A model generated the notes under the pieces. That model ran no database searches. It was not told the DNA's origin and saw only the letters and a program-made list of their open reading frames with translations. Shown here in pieces: positions 55,012 to 64,000 of a stretch of 64,000 nt of DNA. Source of the stretch: Entamoeba invadens IP1 (lineage: Eukaryota; Evosea; Mastigamoebida; Endamoebidae); NCBI RefSeq assembly GCF_000330505.1, contig NW_004440347.1:214931-278930 (forward strand). The letters run 5' to 3'. Each line of letters begins with the position of its first letter. Within the stretch, counting starts at the first letter, position 1. A program made the position numbers and the translations under genes.

Positions 55012-55857
55012 ATGAATAAATTTATTTACAGATCTGAAAAATCCTCAGACTTTGATAAGTCGTACACATCAGAACGATCAAAAGAAAACGAAGATAATAT
55101 AGATTCTAATATTGATACTTATGAAGACAATATAGTTGAAACTAAATTGAATAATAGTAAGAAAAAATTTATATCTAAGATAAGTAATGATGTTAATTTC
55201 AGATATAACAGTTTTAATTTATGTATAGGACCACAAGGTAGTTCTAAATCAACATCTGTTATGAAAGAATTAATGAAATTGAGTTTAATACCAAATGATT
55301 ATCATCTCATCATATATGTTAATAATAATAGTTCAGATGATACTTTCACATCATTGGTAAATTATATTAATATTCCTGTTGTTAAAACCGTTTACAAACA
55401 TGTTGAAAAACAATGTGAACAACTATTTAAATTGAAAGATGATTACAATAAAATGGTAGATGAAGAAATACCTAAAGATGCTTCAATATTACAATATTTA
55501 TATATCGACAACTTTGATAAAGAACGATTGCACACATTTATTTTATTTGATGATGCATCTTTCATATTTGAAAAGAATTCAAAATCTAAATTCAAGAATT
55601 GGTTTTGTCAATGTCGACACTTAAATATAACAGTATTTGCTTGTATTCAAATATTTAATGCAATTGATCCGAAATTAAAATCACAGCTCAGTACAGTATT
55701 CTTGTTTAAAGGATTTAGTAGAGAACATTTACAACTAATATATAGACAATGTTGTATAGACATGTCATTCTCAGATTTCTTTAATTTTTACATAAGATTA
55801 CAAAAATATAAGAAAATTATTATTGACAATATAGATTGTTCATTGGTTATTAAGTAA
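55012..55857 (+). CDS. Polinton packaging ATPase (A32/FtsK-HerA type)
   Basis: 281 residues, intact. After an acidic N-terminal extension (residues 1-50) comes the Walker A motif GPQGSSKST at 73-81, then strands and helices with a Walker B motif HTFILFDDAS at 174-183, followed by a sensor-like helix (CQCRHLNITVFACIQ). This is the layout of the genome-packaging ATPases of Polintons, virophages and larger DNA viruses, which pump DNA into a capsid. It is divergent from the gene at 53876-54974 (37 bp between starts). Its last 18 bases overlap the 3' end of the convergent gene at 55840-56178. The frame has no lesion, in contrast to most neighbours. Confidence 0.88.
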   Translation: MNKFIYRSEKSSDFDKSYTSERSKENEDNIDSNIDTYEDNIVETKLNNSKKKFISKISNDVNFRYNSFNLCIGPQGSSKSTSVMKELMKLSLIPNDYHLIIYVNNNSSDDTFTSLVNYINIPVVKTVYKHVEKQCEQLFKLKDDYNKMVDEEIPKDASILQYLYIDNFDKERLHTFILFDDASFIFEKNSKSKFKNWFCQCRHLNITVFACIQIFNAIDPKLKSQLSTVFLFKGFSREHLQLIYRQCCIDMSFSDFFNFYIRLQKYKKIIIDNIDCSLVIK

Positions 55858-56178
55858 TTTCAGTATACAATTCAATTTATTATCTAAACTCTTAATATAA
55901 CTCATTATCAGATCCAATCTATCTTCTATGTTGAAATCATTATCAGAATTATTTTTATCATTATTTTCATTTTTATTTTTGTATAATGTTATTTGACCTT
56001 TAACAGGATTTATATGATAACCAGGTATTTTGAATTAAATGTTCAATCCTCTAGTCGGAATTTTTTTGATATCTTCTTCGTATTTGTTAAAATATCTTTC
56101 AAAATCTTCTTTACTATCAAATTTTATCACAGTTTCATATAAATTCTTAAATTCTGGTATAGCTTCTTGTTTAGTCAT
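55840..56178 (-). pseudogene. Small Polinton protein, one in-frame stop
   Basis: From the ATG at 56178 the frame reads MTKQEAIPEFKNLYETVIKF to a TAA at 56035-56037 and continues in frame (FKIPGYHINPVKGQI, then a Lys/Asn-rich stretch and a C-terminal helix IEDRLDLIMSYIKSLDNKL) to the TGA at 55840, 113 codons in all. Helical, charged, function unknown. It overlaps the end of the ATPase gene by 18 bp. Confidence 0.5.
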
Positions 56179-56266
56179 TTGATAAAAATATAAATCAAAA
56201 TATTAAAATTGAAAATAAGAATAAAAAAAAATTTTATAATTTGATGATCATGGTTATTAATCATAA

Positions 56267-57724
56267 TTATTCTTCATAATTATCTGGATCATTGTAATCT
56301 ACTTCTTTGTATTCATAATCTTCACTACTGTCCTCACTATTGTTCTCATCATCTTTCTTTGCTTTTTCAGCCTCTTTTCTTTCTTTGATTAATTGAAAAT
56401 TGATAGCAGTAATTTTCTCCATACTAGTATGTTCATTAATTTTGAAAGTTGTGTTTACTTCTTTTTTAACATCTGGTTTCACAGAATTGGTAACATACTT
56501 CTTTAACATGGTGTTTGGATTAAGATTCTTATATAATTTGATATTAGCACTAGATTCTTTTGCAGAATTAAACTGCTCGGATGCTTTAGATGTAAGGTTC
56601 ATATGTTCATAACAATATTTATAACAATATTCTCTGTTTTCTTTTACGAATCTATTGAAAATAGTGAATAACTTGAATAATGTAATTCCTTTATTAGTAT
56701 GAGCATGACTTTCAGATTTAATATGAGTTAATATGTCTTTATCCTCTAATTTATCTGTTCCATATTCAATATCTTGTAATATTTCATTTCCTTCGTCGTC
56801 ATATATTCTAGTCTTGGTCTTATTACATAATTCGGCATTAATATTTGGAATTGTTAATGATTCACCTAATTTCAATATATTATAAACATCATATAAACTA
56901 CCAAGATTAGCTAAATCGTCTACTTCAAAGTCTCTAACACTTTTATTTTTTTTGTCTTCGATTAATTGGTTGATATATACCAATCTCACCACTATGGTTA
57001 TAAGCTTGACTTCCATATTTCATGACTTTGGGTCCATCATCTATTTCTGGTCTTGGGATAAAGATATCTACTTCATATAATGGGTTAGATATGATTTTAA
57101 CAACCTTATTCTTATTTTTGAGTTCAAATGGTATCATATCCATATTGCAATAATAATGTAAACCACTTGATGTAGTCTTTACTAAACCATTCTTAAGATG
57201 ATATTCTTAATAATATAGTCTCTTAATGCGATATTATATTTTTCATCGAATGAGCTGGTATGGATATCAAAATCAACTATGGCGACATCGCTTTTATTAA
57301 TATCCATACTTGCTCCAGTTGGTTTTTTATCACTACTCATTTGCATATTTAGTCTTTCATCACCATAGTCTTCATCGTTATCAATATAATCTCCATCATC
57401 ATCTTTTCCTTCGCTTGTGAATTTCTTATAATCATATGTTGAATATGCAACTATATCTGGACGATATTTACAAATTCGATTAACTTCCTCAATATCTTTG
57501 TCAAATTCTTCTTTACTTGATAGTTTATATATTTTTTCATCAACATTTATATATGTGATACTATATTTAACATAATATTGGTCTATACCGTTTTCGTCTT
57601 TTTCTATTTTATAATCGTTTTCACATGATTTCAATTCTTTTTTCAATCTATTATTAGCAATTTCTATCTTATCTCGTTTTGGGAATATGAAATTAGTATT
57701 ATAAGTACCCCATGTTTGTGACAT
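56267..57724 (-). pseudogene. Archaeo-eukaryotic primase (prim-pol)-like protein, two frameshifts
   Basis: Three frames (57724-57182, 57143-56943 and 57016-56267) join at two shifts, near 57190 and near 56970, into about 485 residues. The three AEP signature motifs are present in order and spacing: motif I VAIVDFDIH (hhhDxD), motif II VKTTSSGLHYY (SxH within sGxHyy), motif III YEVDIFI (hD) followed by VMKYGSQAYNHSG, matching the strand and 'pgS' loop of prim-pol domains. The C-terminal 230 residues are helical and end in an acidic tail (NNSEDSSEDYEYKE). No Walker motif, so no fused helicase. It would make primers or extend DNA. The upstream frame is open into the end of PolB with no stop between. 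AEP identity is from motif reading only. Confidence 0.62.
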
Positions 57725-60700
57725 ATTTTTTTGATCTTCTTTAGCATATGTTATTGGATCAGTATAAATATATAATGGAGTACATGTTTGACAATTGTCG
57801 TTATATACCTTATTTTTAATGAAAAGACTAGATAAAGCAGTTTTATGAAGAGTAAGTCATACATATTTGTAAACAGATGATTTGATATTTTTTAAATATG
57901 ATTTTGATTCAAGTTGGTCTCTTAAGTCACATAATATATCAATATATGTTTTTTATATCAGATTCAGTATTTTCATCGGTTTCAAGTACCAATTTAGTAT
58001 ATCTATCAATATTGTGTTCTAATTCGGTTTGTTTACTAATACATTCATCAATGTTGGTTATTTTCTTATATTGTAATAAATAATTAGTTCCATCAATGGT
58101 TGATTCCTTTTCTAATACTTCTAAGTATGATTGTGGACAAATATGTTTATTACTATTTTTATTCACACCTTTAATTTTAAGAGAAATCGGTTTATCAATA
58201 TGTTCATTATTATAAATAGTATAACACTTAGAACCAAGGGCAATAATATTGTCTCCTTGTTTTTCAATAGATGCTCCTAATAGTTTTTTCTCATGTTTTA
58301 TGCGTTCTTGGTCGGTTTCTAATTTTGGTTTACATGTTTCATCTGAACAATAGAAATTATATGGTAACCATGAGTAAACATGTTTATTATAGAATTCTTG
58401 GTTGATAATAATATATTTAAAAGCCTGTTCATTACATTTTCATCCATATACTCCAAATGTTCCTCATCAGCTCCTGAAATTGCAAAATACATACTATCCG
58501 TATCACCTTCTACATAATGAAATCGTGTTTGATCAAGACACTTATTCATGAAGTTATAGATGAAATTGAGATACCAATATTTCGCATTATCGAGTGTAAA
58601 TAAAGCGCATTGAACAGGTGTAATTATTTTATAAGAACTATTATTTTCTGTTGTTAAATATCGTGATTCAGATATTTTTAATGTATCAATATGATATACA
58701 GATTTATTTGATTTAAACGCATTTTTCTTATCAACTATTTTAGTTTTATTGAAATTGTCAGTTCTCATACCATCTTGACCATATGATGAGTTAAGTTGAA
58801 TTTTATTAAATAAGTCTCTTACTTTATCATGATTAAGAATAGCTTCTTGTCTAGTATTCATCTTATCATTAACAAATTTGGAGAATGAATCATGTTTAGT
58901 AAAAGTAACAAATAACTTAATATCTTCTATTTCAAACCCAAATTCATCAATAAGGAACCATAAATAGTAACTACTGAAGATCATATATTTATCTTTTGAT
59001 GAATTATAGGCTGTATTATATGTTTGCGTTAGTTTTCGTTCAATAATTGGTTTATCTTGGTGATTTGTTGTCTTATAAAAATTGGTCATCATATAATGAT
59101 ACATTAGGGTTCCAATAACAGTTTCATCAAGACTAACATCAATATTACGAATAATAGGCAAAAAGTTAATACATTTATTCATCTTCTCATCTGGGATTCT
59201 ACCTTTGACTTCAGCAATAAATAGTTCTTCTTTCTTGTTAATAATGTATCTAGCAATTTTTTGTTGTTTCTCAGTTAAATCAAACATTGACATCTTTACT
59301 GAACCTGGCATATACATTTTATTGTCAGTATATGGATTATTCTCGTTTTCAATACTTGAGAAACATGATAAATAAAGTGTTTCTCAAGTATTGAAATCAA
59401 CACATACAAAGTGAGTAATAATATTTTTAGTATCATATATGTTTATTTTATTATTCAACATATCATAATTCAATTTGGTAATAGTATTTTCACCTTTAAT
59501 GTTTCTTCTATGATGAACAGTTGATAAACCACCGGTTATACATTTTCTAACAAAATCTATAACTTTAGTGTCCTCAATGTTGTAAGTAAGATTATTAAAT
59601 TGTGCATAATTACGTATTTGAATCATAAATTTAGCAACAACTTGGTCTCTATTACTAAAATATTTATTACAATAATTACAAGCAAGTTCTACATTATTAA
59701 TTGAATGACCAAGTTTGTTATCAATTCTATCTAATGTAGGTTTATTAGTTCTGGTAAATTTACAATTACAATATTTACACATACCAATAATAATGATGTC
59801 CTCAAAGTGTTTGAAATAATCATTAGTAATGTTATTAGTTATATCTCGACCAGCTAATTTGTCTTGTAATTGGTATCAATAAACCATATTTTTGTAATCA
59901 TATTCTGATAATTTGTAGACATTATTTGATTCTTTTTCTGTTTCTGGATATATTTTATATTCATTATCAACATCAAAATCGTCATAGCATTAAAGATATT
60001 TTGTACTAGCTGCTAAACTTGCTAATGAGATAGAATGAAGCATATCTTGGTCGTCTTGATGATATAAATCAATTAAATTATCAATAATTGGAAACATAAT
60101 CGCAGTATCTTGGATATTATAGTATTTAGTATATTGATAAAAATTATCATATTTCGCACAGTCTTCTAAATATTTATTATAATCAGATTCTGACAATTCA
60201 GTTTGTTTTAAAGAGTTAAAAAAGTCTTCTCTTTTGAATGGTTCTGTTCTTAATAATTGTTCTTTAATATTTTCTGTTTTAAGTTGTTGATATGGAAATA
60301 CACCTTTTACTTTAATTTCATTCTTACCATATGATTTAGAAGCCTCATCTAAACTAATAGGAGAAACATAGTTCATCGCATCTTTAAATTGAATATTAAT
60401 ACATGTATCAGGTTCTTCATCAGATCCTTCAGATTTGTACTTAATAGTCAACATCTTGCAAGAATTAGTGGAACCAAGTATATTAATATTGTTTGCATCA
60501 ATATGATCAAGATGATTAATAATAAATCTAGTATCGAATTTCTCACTATTCCAACCCAATATAGGTATATTTGATGACCATGATTTCAATAACTTAAGAA
60601 GATCTTCATTTTCACTATATTCTGGTTTATTAAGATTAGCTAAGAAGTGCTGAATGTTAGCTTCTTGGATATCTTTACCTAAATCGCAAATATATTGAAT

Positions 60701-62537
60701 AGCATCCTCAACAAAGTGATCATTCTCAATCAAAACATCGTTTTGGGACTCTGTTCCGACTTTGTCCTCAAGAACAAATATACAGAAATATCTTGAATTA
60801 ATAGTGTCATATAGGTTATTACTAACAGCTAAACTGAATTCTGATAATATTGCATTAATGGTTTCAGTCTTATTATCAGTTTTATTATTAGTTTTATTAT
60901 CAATTGTGGTTTCAGTTGTTTCGAAATCATAGGTTATGTAATACCTAATTGGACTATATGTTAAACCATGTGCGCGGCAATAAGTATATAATTTATCTTT
61001 GAAAATTCTTGGACAATAAGGTGCAGCTTTATCAGATTTCATTTTTGAATCATAGGCGCCATTACATCTTGATTCATGAATATGTAATTTATATTGACCT
61101 TCTTTTGTATTAATGAATGACTTAATTCCATATACTTTACAGAATAAGTAACCAGTCAATTTATCAATATCTTTTACAAACATAACATGTTCATTTCCAT
61201 CTTTGAATGTGTGCGATATAATATTCATTCTTTCTTTTACATTTTCTAATTCAAATTTGTGTAAAAGAGTAAGTTGAGATGTTTTAACATCAAAACTGTA
61301 CTTGTAAACAGAAATATTGAAGAATTTACAAAATGATTCAATTTCAGTTTCATATTGGAACATATTGTAAACAGTATTTTTTAAATCAGTGAATCCGTAC
61401 ATTTTGTTATAATATGTTTTAGCAAGTGCTAATAACTGTTTATAATTATAGGTCATATTTTTAATTTTATCATCAGTTTGAGCATTGTAATAACATAAAG
61501 CTTTGAACATACATAAATTATCAGATTTGGTATCAGCTATCATGATGTTGCAACGATATTTTGTATATATTTCTAATTCTTTATTGGCTAAACCAGATTT
61601 ACCAAAGTTGTATTTAATAATGACAATATCGGTTATACCTATGTAAACTTGTTTTGAACTTACTAAATTATTCTTAGCTTTGTCTGCTTTAGAAATAATA
61701 GACTGTTCAATGTTAGTTGTAAGGTTAACAATATCTTCATTATTTTTAATTATATTGTCTTTGGTAATACTTAGTTTGTTGTTTTCTATTTTCTTAATTT
61801 CATATTCATATGTTTTTTCATCATTGATTAATTTCATTTCTTCAGTTATGTAGTTAAAACCGATGTTGATTTTACATGGTTTATTTGCATTTTGTAATGA
61901 TTGTTGAATAATATTTTTTAATTGATCAAGATTATTAACTTTGTATATTTCTCTTTCAACTACCGGAATATCAGATTTATCATGTTTAAAATTACTAGTA
62001 TCAACTTCAGGTTCTTCAAAATGTACATATCTTTCATCAAAATGAGATTCCTCTCTATTGTTGATTAAGCATTCAGTAAATGATTCAATATCAGATGGTT
62101 CTCTAAATACAATACATTCATATTCATTATTTCTAAACAAGTCTGATTTTTGAAGTTCAATATGTTTGTTGAAAACTTTGTTAAGTTGTTCTTTAACATC
62201 ATTGATCTTAGATTTAATGTTGACTTGCTGTTTAGTAAGTTTTGAATATCTGTTTTCAACGTTTTGTCTTTGAACATTGTTCTCATTATAAATTCTAGCA
62301 AAAAGCTTTTTTAAGTTTATTAAAATTATATTGATTTGTTTTGAAATAAGTCTTACCTTTTCTTTCAAATGTATCAAGAACACGTTTAGCAATATTTAAT
62401 TTATCTTCAGTATAAAACATAGCTTTAATAACATCTTGAACAGTTTTGATTGATTCAATGTCAATATCACGTTCTGGATGAATGAAGTAATAAATGTCTA
62501 ACAAATTTTTGAAATCTTGTTTGGTAACTCTTGGCAT
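57725..62537 (-). pseudogene. Protein-primed family B DNA polymerase (PolB), multiple lesions
   Basis: Start ATG at 62537; a shift in the A6 run near 62305 joins the 800-codon frame 62392-59990. In order: helical N-terminus; an OTU-like segment (ADTKSDNLCMFKALCYY near 61520, with a His at NEHVMFV); a zinc-binding-like piece; exonuclease motifs I (YDFETTE, near 60920), II (GWNSEKFDTRF, near 60545) and III (YNIQDTAIMF, near 60110); an HNH/zinc-like segment with CKYC, TLDRIDNKLGHS and CNYCNKYF (59640-59780); motif A (DFNT/LYLS) split by a 9-base insertion at 59378-59386; motif B KIQLNSSYG (near 58790); motif C GDTDSMYF (near 58495); and a KLKG-like thumb piece (ISLKIKGVN). Stops lie at 59990-59992, about 59876, 59384-59386 and 57857-57859; shifts near 58430 and 57945. 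Not functional as it stands. Confidence 0.88.
59347..59396. repeat. Perfect 19-bp hairpin at PolB motif A
   Basis: TTTCAATACTTGAGAAACA at 59347-59365 and its exact complement at 59378-59396, with a 12-base loop. The arm at 59378-59396 contains the 9-base insertion that breaks motif A. Confidence 0.95.
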
Positions 62538-62550
62538 CTTTTATAGAAGT
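62538..62550 (-). promoter_or_regulatory. Conserved ATG-proximal motif upstream of PolB
   Basis: On the minus strand ACTTCTATAAAAG directly precedes the start ATG. The same TTCTATAAA core precedes the genes at 62985 and 63439, which suggests a shared core promoter or initiator in an organism with very short leaders. Confidence 0.5.
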
Positions 62551-62655
62551 AAAAAAATAAAAATGAAAAAAATATTTGGGAAAATATGAAAATTAAAAAT
62601 ACTAAAAATAAAATAGTAATTATCATAAGTCATTAAAACAGTGTCAATAACATCA

Positions 62656-62985
62656 TCATTCACAAATTAATGATATTAAAATATTCTTGGTGATTATGAT
62701 GTTGAATTCTTTTTTAATATCAGATTTTAATATTTTAATTATATCTGGGTATAATATGTTTTCATTTTTATGTTCTTCAATATATTTCTTAATATAATTT
62801 GAAACTCGTTCATGATCTCTATCTTGAACATATTTGTGACTTTTTGATGTTTTCTTATTCATGGTAAATCTTGTAATAATTTTTGTATTACCATGTTTGT
62901 CTATAATTTCATATTTGTATTCATAACATGACAAATTGTCTTTTGTGAATTTACTTTTTGAAATGAGTTTACGATCTGTGTTCAT
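62656..62985 (-). CDS. Small Polinton protein of unknown function
   Basis: 109 residues, intact. Basic and Lys/Asn-rich with a beta-like N-terminal half (CYEYKYEIIDKHGNTK) and a helical C-terminal half (YPDIIKILKSDIKKEFNII). The start is supported by the leader CTTTCTATAAA immediately before ATG, shared with the next gene upstream. Its first residues (MNTDRK) resemble those of that neighbour (xNTEVK). Position beside PolB suggests an early gene, but no family is recognised. Confidence 0.6.
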   Translation of the reverse strand: MNTDRKLISKSKFTKDNLSCYEYKYEIIDKHGNTKIITRFTMNKKTSKSHKYVQDRDHERVSNYIKKYIEEHKNENILYPDIIKILKSDIKKEFNIIITKNILISLICE

Positions 62986-62996
62986 TTTATAGAAAG
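62986..62996 (-). promoter_or_regulatory. CTTTCTATAAA motif before the gene at 62985
   Basis: An exact 11-base match to the motif at 63440-63450, placed immediately before the start codon in both cases. Confidence 0.5.
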
Positions 62997-63060
62997 AAAA
63001 AATATAAAATCAATTTTGAAAATAAACAAAAAATAAAAATTGATAAATAAACGAAATAGT

Positions 63061-63439
63061 TTACTCAGTGTTTTCATCAAATTCACATTTTATAATTTTG
63101 AATCCATTCCACGTAAAACTGGATTTGGTGTTAATATAAAATTCTTTACTTGATGAGAAATACATAGTAACATTGTCATCAGTTTGTATTTCACCACCTA
63201 TTTGTTTAAAGTTGTCGGCATTATAATATTTTTTTCAGATATTGTTTAATGGCTGTATTTGGTCTTATGTATCTGATTTTAGATTTGTTCATTTCAGAGG
63301 TACATAAAATAGGTTGGTTATATAAATCGTAACATATTCCTCGTACAAAATAAAAACTATTTTCTTGTAATTTTTCAATAAGATGTTTTGGACATCTGTT
63401 AGGTCTTGTGTTGAAGACTGCTTTAACTTCTGTATTTAT
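63061..63439 (-). pseudogene. Small Polinton protein, start codon lost and one frameshift
   Basis: Coding-like sequence runs from 63439 (INTEVKAVFNTRPNRCPKHL) through a T7/A7 run at 63229-63235, where a one-base shift is needed, to the stop at 63061 (126 codons). The first codon is ATA where ATG is expected: the 11 bases just before it (CTTTCTATAAA) are identical to those before the ATG of the gene at 62985. The start therefore appears mutated. Function unknown; nearest gene to the right terminal repeat. Confidence 0.5.
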
Positions 63440-63450
63440 TTTATAGAAAG
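63440..63450 (-). promoter_or_regulatory. CTTTCTATAAA motif before the mutated start
   Basis: Identical to 62986-62996, placed directly before the ATA codon at 63439-63437. Confidence 0.45.
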
Positions 63451-63503
63451 AAAAAATGAAAAAACAATTAAAAAAAATAATAAAAAACTTCTCAACTTCC
63501 CAT

Positions 63504-63525
63504 GAGGTCGTGAATTCACGATCTC
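63504..63525. repeat. Near-perfect palindrome just inside the right terminal repeat
   Basis: GAGGTCGTGAATTCACGATCTC, written here as GAGGTCGTGAA and its partner TTCACGATCTC, an 11-bp stem with one G-T pair and no loop. It abuts the inner edge of the right arm at 63526. Confidence 0.8.
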
Positions 63526-64000
63526 GAAATTAAATATTTTTTTATTATATATGTTGTTCGTAGAACCTCACTTCGTTTCGGTTCTCCTTATTATGTTAGT
63601 TTATGTTCTAGTCTTGTTCAAAATTTATTTTTAAAATTATTTTCAAAACTATACTAAGTCACCTCTCTCGAACTTTTAGGTTTCACTTAGAGTAGTTTAT
63701 AGTAGGTCGACTCTCTCGAACTCGCAACTTTTTGCAATTATTATTAAAATACTAATTTATGTTTATTTTAACATATATTACCTCAAATTTTTAATTTTAT
63801 ATAAATTTAAAATAAACAACATTTTAGTGTAAAATGAGCAAATTCTAGGCAATTTTATGTCATTCTACCTTGAAAAAGGAGGTCGTAAAAACCCATATAA
63901 ATGATGGTTAATCCTTTGCGATTTTTGAAGATTTTTTCTCAAAAACCAGGAAAATCGATAATAAAAACTGTTTCATCCTTTGGGGTTTTCGAAGGTTTTG
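63526..64000. repeat. Right terminal inverted repeat of the Polinton, cut by the window edge
   Basis: Reverse complement of 47871-48345 with two single-base indels. About 130 further bases are expected beyond base 64000. Confidence 0.95.

Larger units (their letters stand above)
47739..64000. mobile_element. Polinton/Maverick element, right end beyond the window
   Basis: Left and right terminal inverted repeats (47739-48345 and 63526 onward) enclose a set of genes diagnostic of Polintons: retroviral-type integrase, protein-primed PolB, A32-type packaging ATPase and a double-jelly-roll-like capsid protein. The end starts with AG (AGTAGTTATAG), as Polinton ends do. By aligning the arms, the missing right end should be about 130 bp past base 64000, giving a full length near 16.4 kb, within the 15-20 kb usual for the group. 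Most genes carry lesions, but integrase and ATPase are open. Polintons are known in Entamoeba invadens from published surveys; this copy is probably a recent or homogenised insertion judging from the arms. Confidence 0.95.

Overview
The window is about 75-80% A+T, with short intergenic hairpins, large gene-poor AT stretches and two 100-N scaffold gaps (23379-23478 and 46478-46577). The host genes are typical of Entamoeba: CXXC-rich transmembrane kinases (TMK), BspA-like leucine-rich repeats ending in a CaaX box, a TLD-domain protein, a VIT/vWA protein, a Stealth-type sugar-phosphate transferase and a CaaX small GTPase. Together with abundant DNA transposons and a Polinton/Maverick, this points to Entamoeba invadens or a close relative (inference from gene content, not from a database search).

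Layout. 1-14.6 kb: an F-box-like multi-pass membrane protein running off the left edge, a degenerate Ras-like GTPase, an (AAT)n microsatellite, a small membrane protein, a kinase-less CXXC-rich protein and a badly broken TMK gene. 14.6-16.4 kb: a Tc1/mariner-type element with 270-bp inverted repeats. 16.5-18.3 kb: the TLD gene. 20.3-22.9 kb: a pogo-like element split by a second Tc1-like element with 376-bp inverted repeats. 23-24.7 kb: the Stealth gene, containing a false scaffold gap. 25.7-29.7 kb: an intact 1321-residue TMK. 32.8-40 kb: VIT/vWA protein, a pogo-type transposase gene with one internal stop, and a secreted parallel beta-helix protein. 40.7-42.1 kb: the BspA-like LRR protein. 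43-47 kb: decayed hAT-like and Tigger-like transposase remnants.

From 47739 to beyond the right edge lies one Polinton/Maverick, more than 16.2 kb long. Its left and right terminal inverted repeats agree over the 475 bp visible on both sides except for two 1-base indels. It carries a retroviral-type integrase, a major capsid protein, a possible fibre-like protein, two small amphipathic proteins, a protein with an EF-hand-like loop, an A32/FtsK-type packaging ATPase, a protein-primed family B DNA polymerase with OTU-like and HNH-like segments, and several small ORFs. The coding picture is that of an integrated virus: integrase inserts it, PolB copies it, and capsid plus ATPase would package it. 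Immediately downstream of PolB, with no stop codon between them, is a protein with all three motifs of an archaeo-eukaryotic primase (prim-pol), which is unexpected beside a protein-primed polymerase.

Most Polinton genes carry frameshifts or stops, while integrase and ATPase are open. One PolB stop is a 9-base insertion that exactly copies the complement of nearby sequence and turns an imperfect palindrome at polymerase motif A into a perfect 19-bp hairpin. Some single-base frameshifts lie in homopolymers and could be sequence errors; others cannot be explained that way. Another recurring pattern is that the long inverted repeats of both Tc1-like elements are built from short motifs spaced about 20-21 bp apart, two turns of the helix.
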